From Rhexocercosporidium sp. MPI-PUGE-AT-0058 (taxonomy: Eukaryota > Ascomycota > Leotiomycetes > Helotiales), in contig JAGTJL010000014.1 in the NCBI GenBank assembly GCA_020746875.1, positions 620,001 through 684,000 on the forward strand: DNA of 64,000 nucleotides, read 5' to 3'. Of this stretch, positions 36,221-47,904 are shown one piece after another (the stretch's first letter is position 1; each line of letters opens with the position of its first letter). Both the position numbers and the translations under genes were made by a program. The notes under the pieces are model-generated. The model was not told the origin of the DNA. It saw nothing but the letters and a program-made list of their open reading frames with translations, and ran no database searches.

Positions 36221-37871
36221 TCAGATAAAGACTTCGCACAGAAGATCATCCCGTAGCAAGATATCCAAGCCGAGAACCCCATCCGAGCTTTCCACCAAAC
36301 CCCAACACCGAATGAGGAAAGTACAGCCTTGGATACGGTTTCCAAAGCCAAAAGTATTTGGATTGTTTTGGAGAGGGGTTAGAAATAGCTCGCGCTCGCT
36401 TGATGTTTGGGCTGCGGTTCCCATGATAAGCAGCGGCCAGAGATGGAACGCTTGCTTGATATCTTCAGGAGAGAGTTGTCGGATGGTCTGGCAGAATTCA
36501 GTGACTAGGTTTCGGGAAACTTTGTCAGATGATGTTAGAGAGGGTTCCAGTATCTTCTCGAGGAGCAAAAAACATGCAAGTCGATAAAGTAGGCCAGTTT
36601 TGATCATGGCTTCTGGCGGGCTCGAGCTGTTCTCACTGTCATTTTCTGTAACCTCCCAATCAGGGGAATCCCATCGCCAGTTGAGTACAGTCTCTCTAAG
36701 TTCCAGTGCATAAATCCTATTAGGCTCAGTGAGAGGCAGTTGGCGAAGGAGCAATGAGCTTCGAAAAATCGCATCAAATATGCCATGAGAAACCCCGATC
36801 AGTGAACTTTCTTTCCACATATTTTTCGGGTCTCCCGAAGCTTTTTCCAAGAGCTTCAAAAGTTTGGAGACGTGATCTGTTTGGAAAGGAAGTAACGAGA
36901 CACCACTAAAAGTGCTGGAGAGAGCAACGTGATAGGTATAGACTTCGACGAGTTGGGTGTGAAACTTTGTTGATGCTGAATTCCGCGTGATGGCCTTCTG
37001 GGATGAAGTAATGAGACTATTTGCACCGAGAAGATGAAGTCTCTTGGCATTTACGGAGTCGCAAGATATTTCCTGCTCACGATTAGAAGTTCATCGCCAG
37101 AGGGGCAGTCTGATATGCCTACCTCAAAAAGATGCAGAAGAAGGATCGTCGACAGATTCTGTTCTTGGGACCCTTCAAGCAGATTAACTGCAAGCTCGTT
37201 GAGAGCTTTACACTGGTATGACTTCGCTTGAATGCCATCTTCTGTTCCCGACGAAGTCTGAGAAAGCAGCGCAAATCCGCACGCCATCAATGCATTCTTC
37301 GTTGCTGCCGACGCAACTGCAAGGGACAGAGTCATGTTGAGCATGGACAGCTTTGGGCTGATGTATCTCGGCATTATTAATGAGTCTATTTTCTCTAGGA
37401 GAAAGTCAAGGACTCGGTGCTCGCTAGGGAGGTTGAAAGCGACTAATTCCAGCGATCGCACGTTGGCTGTAATTGGGAGGGATGATGCTCGCGAGCCATT
37501 CGATTCCATCGAGTCGGTTGAGAAAACAGAGGCTGATCTCTGCACCAAGACATCAGAGGGAGATGAAGGACCGCTTTCCGGGGGATTGGATCTGGAGCAA
37601 GCACGCGACAGCTGATTTGATTTCCGTCCTCTGTCACAGGTGCTACCGTGGCTCAGACACGAAGAGCATTTCGGCAATCGCTCATCGCACTTCTTCTTCC
37701 TCTGTCGACCTATATTTGGTTCTGTTACTAGCCGTATGCTTGCATATTGAGGGAAGAAAATGGCAAGGGGCCTTGCTTACACTGGAGACAGCCAGTACTG
37801 GCCCTTTGATGACGACGCGAGGGAGTCGCTGAGACAAGGCCGGCCTTGCAAACCTCGAAATTGGCAAACAT
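36221..37871 (-). CDS. Zn2Cys6 transcription factor (fungal-specific TF domain)
   Basis: Nuclear binuclear-zinc-cluster regulator. Exons on minus 37871-37781, 37709-37123 and 37072-36221 give 509 residues. The cluster has perfect C-X2-C-X6-C-X6-C-X2-C-X6-C spacing, GCLQCRQRKKKCDERLPKC then SSCLSHGSTC, and is split by the first intron between the second Cys and the basic stretch, a common intron position. The C-terminal part fits the Fungal_trans_2-type regulatory domain: FNLPSEHRVLDFLLEK, LMACGFALL, STILLLHLFEEIS after the second splice, RLHLLGANSLI and a long helical region. Being immediately upstream of the amidase on the same strand, it may control it, as AmdR-like regulators do; that is inference. 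No disabling change seen. Confidence 0.88.
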
Positions 37872-38720
37872 GGTATATGCGGGGAACAAGATGAGATGCG
37901 AGACCAGATCTGGGAGATGCAGCCGCGCAAAGACTGGGGTGGTAGTGATGATGAGTGGTGAGGGGAGAGCGTGGTCAGCGGAGAGCTACGCCGTATCAAG
38001 GCTGTTGAAGCGCGACCATGCTCTACTTGACGGCGTTTCGCAGCGAAATCGGGTGAAGATAAGGGTGTGTAGAAAATGAGGACGATCAGGAAAGGCAAAC
38101 TGTTATCTTCAGTCATGTTACAGTAGCGCGGCGGCAGACCAAAATGGGGTCAATTACCCACTACTTCTAGCAAACCTTGAGCTTCTCGCTTATCTGGTTC
38201 CAATATCCACCCACCCATCACAATAACAACAACTGGCCGTTACCCCACAAGCCGCGGCTTCGTAGTAGTACCACGCCATTCGAAGTAGGAGATCCAAATA
38301 TGCTCAAACATATCAAAACTTGCTACTATTGATTCAAAGGCAGAGAAGTTGAGTAAGTAGTTTCTGCGAAGTTCACAATGCATGATGCTTGATGATGGGT
38401 TCTTTGTGCGAAACCTCGGTAGAGCGTACATCCACATTGAGACCAATGGAAGGTGTCATCCTGACCGCCATGGAATGAAGCGAGATGATATCTATATCTA
38501 TGGTAATGGAATTCTTTATGTCTGTTTACTTGGCGAAAGTAAACTAATTTGGGAGAGAAGTTAATAGTCGTTTATAACTTAGGATAAAATTGCAGAATGA
38601 GGTTTAAATTGAAGGAAGATAAAATCCTGCTGCTACTTTAAGTGAATTTCAAGTATATCCTTGACTTTGAAATGTAGAATTTTTGATCCGCTCCTCTGTG
38701 ACAGATAATTGATTTGGAAA
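37872..38720. other. Intergenic, no gene seen
   Basis: About 0.85 kb between the regulator start and the oxidoreductase relic. The regulator promoter should be in the first part. AT-rich in 38500-38700. No supported frame. Confidence 0.5.
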
Positions 38721-40140
38721 CTATTCTTGCCAGCCATAAGTCATCTCCGGACCAACACTTTCCAGCAACATCTGAGTAACAGCAATGCCACTCATCCAAG
38801 CATGCACCATGCCTTCTCCATTGAATCCAGCCGCGATCCACTCAGAGTAAGATGTGTTCGATTGTAACTCGCAATCTGTCAAGGACGAAGGTAGCTTTCC
38901 AACAAAAGGTAGACTATTATAGGTGAATCCCATATTTTCCGTCCTCGTCGATTTAACCGCTCTCCTATCTTCCTCGCCCCATTTATCTTCCACAAATCCT
39001 GTCTTCGGGACACCAGAAAGTTGTAACTTGTGTAGAAATCGAAAGGGAGACTATCTTTCGCGATTCCGAGATTCTCCATTCCTCTCACAGCCCATACGAA
39101 ATCGCCGCCCATCATCGGCCGACTTCCAGTTGAGAGAGGACTTGAAGAGTGGTATTTGGGAAGAAGTTTAGTGAGAGTTGAGTGAGGTAATCGAAGCCGT
39201 TTGTGTAGGTGAATGCGCAAGAGTGGTGGGACTAGTCAGGAACTGATTTGCCAGGTGCTTGAGTGGACATTTGTCCCCAGAGGGGGACAAGATGGCGCCG
39301 TAGTCCCGGGATGAGATGAACGGCGTGAGCATCGGTGCAATAGATGATATGTGCTGCTTTGATATTCTCTCGTGGGGTCAGGACGGTGTATTTTGACATG
39401 TCGCTTTCGGGAGGTACAATTTCGTTCACAGGAGTTTTGCTTTCTATCCATGTGTTGCCGCTGTGTGACTTTAAAAATTTGCTGAAAATACTGGAGACAA
39501 GCCTGTACGGCAAGATAGCCCTTGCAAGATATGAAATAGCACCATATCTGTCTGGAAGAAGAACCTTCTGCATCACCTATAAAGTAGATGAGTTGATACG
39601 TCTTTGCGCAACTGTCTTTGCGGGCATCCTCTGCCTCGAATAAAGGATGGCCCTGACTCGACTGGCATGTCAACTTTGAATAAAGCCAGCGCCTACTTTG
39701 CCTCCAAAAATCGGGTTTGATCGTAAAAAGGGATAAAAGACTCGACAGTTCGCATTTGCGACTCATCTAATAAACTTTCTCATGAGCAAGCTTAAGCATG
39801 AGAGGAAAATGTCCCAGTCTGAACCGAATCACCTTTGCTGCCATATCCTTTCTCACCAAGTGCGCGGCCTGAGCATGCACATCGAACCCAGCTTCGTTGA
39901 CATGGCCTCTATTTCTGCTAGTGGCACCGCTGCAGATATCTCGAACATCCAGCACTATAATTTTAAGTGTTGTTGCGTTTTTGCTTTCCAGCAATTCTCG
40001 GGCGCCTAATGCTGCTGTGAAGCCCGATCCGATGATAAGCACATCGACCTCTTCCTAGGCGTCTTCAAGCTAGCATGGTTTGGGGGCTGAGACGCTTTCT
40101 AGGGGTCCTGGGTCCGAGTTTGTTTTGTGAATAGCAGCTG
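38721..40140 (-). pseudogene. Decayed FAD-dependent oxidoreductase (DAO family)
   Basis: Relic of an FAD-dependent amine/amino-acid oxidase-like protein (DAO superfamily). Recognisable parts lie in order on minus but in different frames: LIIGSGFTAALGARELLE (dinucleotide-binding motif) and CSGATSRNRGH at about 40030-39900, an SPYRLV-type block as AISYLARAILPYRLVSSIF near 39535, NGFDYLTQLS near 39195, then GFTYNSLPFVGKLP and EWIAAGFNGEGMVHAWMSG at 38940-38780. Lesions include in-frame TAG codons at 40072-40070, 40057-40055, 39695-39693 and 39234-39232, and frame changes near 39770, 39660, 39130 and 39010. Introns cannot repair this many breaks. The order and spacing show one former gene, not fragments. 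I describe it only as broken. Confidence 0.85.
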
Positions 40141-41628
40141 CGTTTCTTTGCTTATTCGTCACGCCGGGGGCTGAGAGAACAGTTCTAGAAGTCCCATTGT
40201 CTAAGATAAGACAACTGTACCGCACAGTAGGTGATTGGGGTAAGGAGATAAAGTTTATGGATATCGAAGCTGTTGTCTCATTGGTAGTAAAGTCATGTCG
40301 CGGACCGCGCATCGATTAAGCATCTTGAAGAGGGGTCGGAAGGGTCGATGATTTGCATTGCTAAAATCTTGCGGGGTAAGCTTCAGTACTGTAGCTACCT
40401 TCTTTACTCATGCTAGAACTCTTTGAGGGTGTTCATCCGTCATTATTGTGGGCAGGAAGCAATCCGCTCGAGGGCAGCCTCGATTGCTACCCAAATCATT
40501 GCGCTAACGCTCGGCGGTTTGAACTTCCCAATGTAGTTTGGCGTGGAGACTTTGGCACCGATTATGCAGCAGTGAGCGAAACGTTGGTTTTCGCAATAAA
40601 AATGCCGGGACTAATGAAGCCCTAGATACCTTATCAGATAGTACCGGGACTGTACAGTACTGTACCGTAGATATACTTCTAGCTATGTATTGGAGATATG
40701 TGGTGTGAAGTAGAATGTGGATGCAGACGGAGATTGAAGATTGTGGATTGTAGATTGAAACCAATTAAAGAGAGTGTGTGGAAAGCCTGGGGAAGGTTTC
40801 AGTACCGTACTGCATTGGTCCACATTACTCGTACAAGAACCAAAACAAATCAAACACTCAAAACCTCTGGGTCTCAGCCAGGCTGTGCCAATGATGATGA
40901 AGGAATTAGTAGATGAATAAAGATATATGTGACAGCGTCCGATCATTTATGAAGAAAAGTCAAAGTCGGCTCCCAAAAGCCAAAAGGCGGTTTCAAGGGT
41001 GCTGCTGACACGCCTGTGTTGCCTCGCTTAGCACCCGAGTAAGAATAGCGTGGCGGCAGACCTATTTAGGAACGGGGAGCCGAACCCCCCTGTGCTGTGT
41101 GTCCAGGGAATAGAACGGCAGGGAGGCCGAGCAGTTGGTTTGGCAGAGAGCAACAGCCAATCTTTCCTTCTTTCCGGTTTCACTACCTTGTCCTCCTAGC
41201 CTCTGGGGAAGCAGAAGTGTCTCGAGCTCTGGATCTGCAGACAATAAGGAAGGAAGGGAACCGCGATTGCTTGGAGGCTGGGGAAAGATAAGGTTGATGA
41301 ACAAAACACTGACTTGGCTTGCAATCTTTCATCCTTCACTCACGAACTCACTTGCTGCGCATCCTCGCATGCAGGGAAATCGAAACCGGGACGGGGGCGC
41401 GGTATAGCACTACACTACACTGCACTCTAATCTACTCGTGCACCTCGCCTGTTGGATGCTTGCATTAACTTTCTCGAAGGCGTATAATAACACAGGCCAA
41501 TCTCTTCAACCTCTCCTCTCGACAGCCTTACAACATCCTCGTTTCCTTCCAACACTATTCCTCCAACACCATCCACTCTTCCAATACCTACTCTGTTGCC
41601 TTTGGGAAAGGGCCTATTGCTAGTCACT
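40141..41628. other. Intergenic, no gene seen
   Basis: About 1.5 kb between the relic and the MFS gene. A frame of 80 codons at 40070-40312 (-) may be the upstream edge of the relic. GTACAGTACTGTAC occurs at 40652-40665, and CAGTACTGTAG at 40385-40395. The part just before 41629 is pyrimidine-rich, as in fungal promoters. Confidence 0.5.
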
Positions 41629-43706
41629 ATGAGACCATCTCTCGATGAAATGGATCGCATCACAGCTGCCCCACCAGGAACTGTGCAATTACACGAAAGT
41701 ATACAGCAATTCTGTCTCAATTATGTGGAGTTCAGACTGCTGACTTTTAGTGTAGATACTGACAAAGGGGATATTGAACACCTCATCACTGTCCCGGGCA
41801 AATCCGACGTTATTCTCCAGCCTCAACCATCCTGTGACCCCAACGACCCTCTGGTGAGTGCCAACTGATCGGCAAGCAATCTCGAAGCTTACTGACACAA
41901 ATTACTGTAGAACTGGTCAACATGGAGGAAACTGGTGAACTTTACAATTGCTGCGCTCTACACTCTTTGGGTCTACACGATGTATGTTCTCCCCATAATC
42001 AAAAACCTCCTTGTAGATTTAACTCATCTTTCTAGTCTCGACATTGGGACAGTAGCATATAGCACCTGGAATGCAGAGCTCGGCATCTCCTACAGCAACT
42101 TGAGTAACGCATACGCCTGCAATACTGCCGCATTAGCTGTGGGTGGTGTCATTCTCATTCCACTCACGCTCAAATATGGCCGACGACCCGTGTATCTGCT
42201 CACGTCCCTCGCCCTTACCTTGTCCTCCGTGTGGATGGCAAAGGCGGGCGTTGTTGGAGACTTTATCGGGAGCAATTTGGTATCGGGTTTGGCTGGAGCG
42301 GTGGGAGATGCGATCGTTCAATTGACGGTATAGTTTCTTTATCCAAACCTGTTATAGGGAGGAGCTGATTAGCGGCAGATAGCAGATCTGTTCTTCACAC
42401 ACCAGAGAGGGACAATGAACGGAATTTATGTCCTTGTGGTCAACCTTGGGGTAGGTCATCTTCTATGGTTATCTGTACTAGAACGTATACTGACAAAAGA
42501 AGGTCTTCGCTGCGCCTGTTGCTTCAGGCTACATTTTGACAGCACAAGGATGGGAATGGATGTACTGGTACTGTGTCATATTTACTGGAATTACCTTCGT
42601 GGCCATGATCTTCTTCTACGAAGAAACCAAATACACCACACCCGTCATCAATGCAATCCAGTCACGACAGCAGACAACCACGCCTGATGCCGACAAGTCA
42701 CCCGAGAGCAATGAGAAGAAATACAACCTTCGCACCATGGACACTAACGTTACCACGCCCCAAAACCAACAGGGCGGTGACTGGATCGACCGCTCAATCC
42801 CGATGAACAGTTATATGCAGCGACTTCGATTGGTGTCAAATACGCCTTGCACTCTCAAAGAATTCACACAAATGGTGTTCAGGCCCTTCATCTACTTGTA
42901 CTGCTTCCCAGCAGTGGCATATGTGTCTCTACAGTACGGCGTCATCCTCTCTCTGTTTGCCGTTGTAGGCAACAGCCAAGCAGCCATATTCTCTCTGCCA
43001 CCATATAACTTTAAGCCGAGTTCTATCGGACTTATGTCTATCCCTGCCCTTATCGGTGCAGTCTTCGGATCTGTCTATGGAGGCCCATTGTCGGATTGGT
43101 TGATTCTTGTCCTGGCGAAGCGAAACAATGGCATTTATGAGCCGGAGTTCAGATTGTATTTGTGCATTCTGCCCGCACTACTCGGACCAGCTGGACTCTT
43201 GCTGTATGGAGTCGGCGCAACAGCTGTATGTACCTCTTCATCTCATTTCAATCCGATTTCTCTTACTAATGTTCGTGCTACTTAGGGACTGCCTTGGATA
43301 GCGCCTTTCTGCGGCATTGGACTTTTCGGATTCGCATTGGCTTCCGTCTCGAACTTGAGTCTAGTATATCTCTACGATTCCTATCTCGATGTACGTACCA
43401 TCCATCTACATGCACATTTTCTCTGATCTAAGTAATTTCTAACAACATCAGATCCTGGGAGGTACACTCGTCGCCGTCACTGTTGTTCGGAATGGGCTCG
43501 CAACAGTTATCGTCTTCGCATTTAGCCCTTGGGTCGCCGGAATGGGTTACCGAAACACGTTCATTCTCTGTGCCGTGCTGGCTCTTATCGCTATGCTGAC
43601 GGTCATCCCGATGATTATCTGGGGCAAGACTTTCAGAACCAAGTTTGCTGATAAGTACAGGCGTTACGCCTTGGAGGATGCGGCATCGACGTCAGTTCGA
43701 GTGTAA
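41629..43706 (+). CDS. MFS transporter, DHA1-like (drug/polyamine-type proton antiporter)
   Basis: Twelve-helix plasma-membrane exporter or carrier of the major facilitator superfamily. Exons 41629-41698, 41756-41853, 41911-41981, 42036-42327, 42379-42450, 42503-43225, 43286-43390 and 43452-43706 encode 561 residues. The N-terminal region has DPNDPLNWSTWRK, the usual lead into helix 1 of fungal DHA transporters. The loop motif YGRRPVYL and GDAIVQLTIADLFFTHQRGTMNG (motifs A and C region) follow, then a long central cytoplasmic loop, a PLSDWLILVLAKRNNG second-half loop, and the closing GMGYRNTFILC helix. The 57-bp segment 41699-41755 has no stop and divides by three, so retention would insert 19 residues. 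Substrate cannot be inferred. Confidence 0.9.
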
Positions 43707-44287
43707 AGAAGCCTCCTTGTTGTTGAAGGGATCTGGAAAACCAAATCCAACTGCATGTTTTAGCGGGTTTTTTTTTGGATGTATTGATGGTGGTTCGAAT
43801 GGGAGGGAGTTTGGTTTCTTTTTATGGTATGGTCCTCTTTCAGGATAAGTTGTCTAGCGTACTTTGAGCACATTTCTTTGTTATTGAATTTCACGTCTGC
43901 CTTTTTGAATTACATGTTCCATCAAGGGATCAGATAATTGAAAATAATTCGAGCTGGTGTAAAAATTCATCGAATCTTTACAAGTGAATTAGTGCAGGAA
44001 GTATAATATATCATCGCTAGAGCATGACAATTGAACCACGGAGAAGGCCATACAGTTGGTTCTAAGTAGATCCTGAGGATAGACAGAATGTGCTGCTCTT
44101 TTCGGGAATACATTCTCCAATCTGTTTGGGTTTAGAGGAAATGATCCTTGTTGCAGAATGTTTCAATTTTTTGAGCTGTCCCAAATTTAACCAAGTACAA
44201 TCATTCTGAAATCTTCGACTCACTCCATCTCCCCTCCACGCATATTCCCACTACGTAGTACATAACCCCTTCCCCAATATACCGCAC
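43707..44287. other. Convergent intergenic region
   Basis: 581 bp between two converging genes, AT-rich; no frame of interest. It contains their 3' ends. Confidence 0.5.
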
Positions 44288-46121
44288 TTACCCAACCAAC
44301 GAAGCAGCAAGCATAACCAAACCCCCAAACCCATCCATTCCCAAACACCACTCCTCCCAACCCCTCGTACCCCCAGACGAGCGTCTACACGACCCCAGCG
44401 CTTCATAAAGCAACGTCGCATCACCGCAGTACCTCTGCCCATCCTGCAACTTAACCAGCTCTCCATCGGCAGCTAATCCAAATTCAGTCTGCTCCTGCGC
44501 GCCGTCTGTTGTTTCGGAGTGCCAGGCTTGTGAGGTGGGGGCTTCCCATAGCTGCTTTTTGGCGGGAAGAGGGGCAATTATTAGGTCCGCTTGGAGTTCG
44601 CAGATTCCGGAGGGCTCGAAGTATATGAGCATGTTTAGGACGCGGTAGACTACTGAGAGTCTGGGGGTTTTGTTAGACCCTTCCCACTTGTCTCTTTGAA
44701 AATCCAAGAGAGAGAGAGAGAGAGAAAATGTAGATCGCCTACCTTCGTCTTGATTCTTCGCGTAGCCAGTCTTTCCAGCTCTCTTCGAGATCTTGCTCGT
44801 GTGGGGCAGACTCGCCGCTGTGGGTTGGTGTACTGACCGCGAGTCGGATAGCAATTACCTGGCAATACCATTAGACATTGTGTTGACATTTCAGTTAAGA
44901 GCATAACTTACGATAACTGTTCTGACCAACAGAGAGTCGAAGTTATTGTGGTCCGTCTCGCCTTCGTCCAAGCGGATCAGGATATAGATACACAGTGCTT
45001 GCATCCCAGCAAGCAATTCCAGATGATCCAGGTGGAGATGCTAGATTTTTATATCAGCCCTGGTTCTTTCCCACGTCATGATCCCCCCTTCCCCCCTTTT
45101 CTCTCTCTTCTTTTCGTTGTAGGTTTCCAATGTCAACATACCTCTGCACATAAACGCTCACACTCCAAACGGACGTTCCTCCAGAACAACTTCCTGCTCC
45201 CTTGGATACGACTACTAATCATATGCATGAGACTTATACAGTTAGTCAGCGGTTCCATACGGCTACTGTCCACTTCAGAAGATATTAGGCTTGGATGTAT
45301 GAATGGTGGAAGCGTCCCGTGGCGTAGCATCATGAGGGGAAAAGATTTCAGGTTGTGGAGTAGTAGGTTGGCGATCCTTTGCGTTCCGGTGTGTACCTTT
45401 GGTCGTAATGCGAGCGAGCGGATGGATGAGGTTGGGGATGCTGGGATTGATGTATGGGTCATAGATGGGGGTTGTTGTGCTTGAGATGTTTGGGTTGACC
45501 CAGGTGTTAAGCGAGGAGTTGGAGCTGGTGGTTCTGAGGTGGGATATTGAATTGTATCGCCTAGGACTTGGGCGTTTAAAAGATCGGCGAAGCTGGCCTC
45601 TGGGAGATTCCATGGCTGGAACCCGGATCCAACCCCGATGTTTGTGAAGTCCTGGTCTGATGGGAAGGTATCGTCGAAGAACACCTGACCAAAGTTGGTT
45701 TCGTCCAGTCTGTGGTCAATGACCAGAGACCTTGGAGCCGTTAAAGGTGCTGTAATTTGCTGGTTCTTCGGCAAATCGTTTTGGCGAGTAGTAATTTTGA
45801 CGGTCTTGGCTGGATAATGGCATTCGATGCCCTTGGATATACACCTCGAGCAACCAGACTGCTTGTTATCACAACGTGCCTTTCTTCTCGCACAAGAAAT
45901 ACAGGACCGGACTCGGATAGAGTCATGTCCAGCCTTCCGAGACCGGCAATAGTACCCATGTCTTTTCAGGGTAGATTCTAGAACAGGAGGGTGTGAGTAA
46001 AAATTAAGTATAGTCCTAAGAAAAAACTCAAGTACAAGTAACCAGTATAGAAAGATAGACACCCACCCTTATCGAACGGCTTGTTACACTGCCCGCACCG
46101 CAGGACCATTACTTCGGACAT
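44288..46121 (-). CDS. Transcription factor with C2HC finger plus Zn2Cys6 cluster
   Basis: Nuclear regulator carrying two different zinc modules. Exons on minus are 46121-46067, 45977-45142, 45040-44912, 44858-44743 and 44660-44288, giving 502 residues. The first module, CGQCNKPFDKESTLKRHGYYC, is a classical finger in which the last ligand is Cys, and it is split by the first intron. The second, SCISCARRKARCDNKQSGC then SRCISKGIEC, is a Zn2Cys6 cluster. The regulatory half contains FPLMMLRHGTLPPFIHP, MEPLTNCISLMHM and GSRKLFWRNVRLECERLC, a conserved block of this TF subfamily, then LAGMQALCIYILIRLDEGE. The end is set at TAA 44290-44288, although the stop overlaps a GTAAGT that could act as a donor. 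It is divergent from the dehydrogenase gene. Confidence 0.88.
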
Positions 46122-46569
46122 TTTTGAGAGAGTGCGGAACGAATTGCACTCTACCAAGGATACTACGAGGCGGAATACCGACGTCTATGTGTTGATGAGG
46201 TGAAGTTGCCACATTTGTCAGCACGCACATTTTGGCGGGCGGAACATTTTGTAAAATGCCAAGCGCTTACCAGCAACACCTCATTACATGAAACAAATGC
46301 GGAACATTGTCTAGCTGATGCAGATTATTTGGAGTTACGATCTTCCTTTTCATGAGAAAGTGGATTTCAAATCCGAATTTCAGTTCAAAGTCTCCGTCTC
46401 AAGTTGTCGTGAAGTGGTGGTCAAATAGCCCTCACAAAATTGAACAACTCCGACGCCAACTTCTCAGGTGGACTATATATACGAAGTTATTCTTCGCTCA
46501 AATGTAGGTTCATCATCAAGAGATCCACATATTATCCCCATCTACTCATATATCAATCAACAAATCACC
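46122..46569. promoter_or_regulatory. Divergent promoter between TF and dehydrogenase genes
   Basis: 448 bp separate opposite start codons. On the dehydrogenase side TATATATA lies at 46474-46481, about 90 bp before its ATG. Paired CGGAA/TTCCG and GCGGAAC-type trimers occur near 46170-46240 and could be zinc-cluster targets, unproven. Confidence 0.55.
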
Positions 46570-47555
46570 ATGGCAGCTCCATTCCCATCCCCAACCACAA
46601 AATGGCACGACAACACCTACGCGTCCCTATCCCCTAGCCGTCCCGAGCTCTCAGCCAAAGGCAAGACCGTGCTAATAACAGGAGGCGGCACAGGCATTGG
46701 AGCAAGAACAGCTCAAGACTTCGCTGAAGCAGGTGCATCTCGAATTGCTCTCTTGGGCCGTCGTGAGCAACCTCTTCTTGACACCAAAACGTCCATCCAG
46801 CAGAGATTCCCCGACGTCGAGATCTTCGTGGCCTCAACCGATGTCACGAACAGAAGTCAAGTCGACGTAGCATTTGCGAAGTTTGTCGGGACCAGCAAGA
46901 TTGACGTTCTAGTCAGCAACGCGGCAATTATTGGACCTCAAGATCCCGTGAAAGATGTCGATGCGAACAAGTTCCTCGAAGCCATCAACACGAACCTTAA
47001 GGGATCATTGAACGTCGCACAAGCATTTCTCCCACACGCTGCTCCCGATGCCGTCGTCATAGAGGTCAACTCATCGGCAGCACATTTCAACTTCGGCCCT
47101 GGATTCGCCTCGTACAGCGTCGCAAAGCTGGCCGTCTTCCGACTTTGGGATTCCGTCGCCTTTGCGAACCCAAACCTTTGTGTGTTCCATGTGCAACCGG
47201 GTGTGGTAAATACCGATATGAACAAGGAATCTGGTGGCGTTGCTGCTGTTGGGTTTGAGGATGATGGTAAGCGAGGAAAACCTCTCTTACCTTTGAGAAA
47301 ATGTATGAAGCTGATCGGGATTTAGTCTCTCTTCCAGCCAGCTTCAATGTCTGGCTTGCGAGTCCCGAAGCGAGATTCTTGAAAGGCAAATTCTTGTGGT
47401 CGAATTGGGATGTAGATGAGCTGAAGGCTCGGGCGAAGGAAATTGAAGCGGGAGAGCAATTCAATATTGGGCTCGTTGGTTGGCCATTCTCTGAGAAGAA
47501 TGCAGGCTTCAAGATTGCCTGGAAGTCCGAAAATCTAGCTCTCAACAGTGCTTGA
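46570..47555 (+). CDS. Short-chain dehydrogenase/reductase (SDR)
   Basis: NAD(P)-dependent oxidoreductase with Rossmann fold, probably cytosolic. Exons 46570-47266 and 47326-47555 encode 308 residues; the start has an ideal CACCATGG context. The cofactor motif is ITGGGTGIG, the stabilising motif NAAII, the catalytic block NSSA followed by YSVAK with Tyr and Lys, and HVQPGVVNTDM after it. The C-terminal extension with FNVWLASPEARFLKGKFLW is typical of a fungal SDR subgroup. It is divergent from a zinc-cluster regulator and near an RTA1 exporter and an MFS transporter. The substrate is unknown. A first-ATG alternative in the same frame upstream would add residues without support. Confidence 0.93.
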
Positions 47556-47904
47556 TGGGCGTTGAATATGCCTCAGGCGATGCAAATCTGCCACTAAATC
47601 ATATACGCAAAACATCAAAAAATTATTCTGGCAATCCCACGTGTGGCTGCGTACTGATGAGCCAACTTAATGAACGATACTGACTCTTCCGATACGACAT
47701 GGTGAGTGAAATTTGTAAGAAAAACCAGTATAATTGATGGGTATCGGTAGGAAATGCATTGATAAAGAATTTCGCCAACCCAAACAAATGCTAGACGAAC
47801 TCTCCCACTCACTCCAGTACTTGCAAACACCCCGAACACTCCAATAGCCTTGGATCTACAGCAAAGCGTAGCGCCTATATTTCGACGCCGACGACGCAAT
47901 TAAG
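47556..47904. other. Convergent spacer
   Basis: 349 bp between the dehydrogenase and RTA1 stops. No supported gene; the minus-strand frame here lacks conserved features. Confidence 0.5.

Noticed and set aside
44288..44300. Extra intron at the end of the C2HC/Zn2Cys6 regulator (GTAAGT over the stop)
   Set aside because: Possible donor, but no conserved exon is visible downstream and the TAA gives a reasonable end; left as a note.
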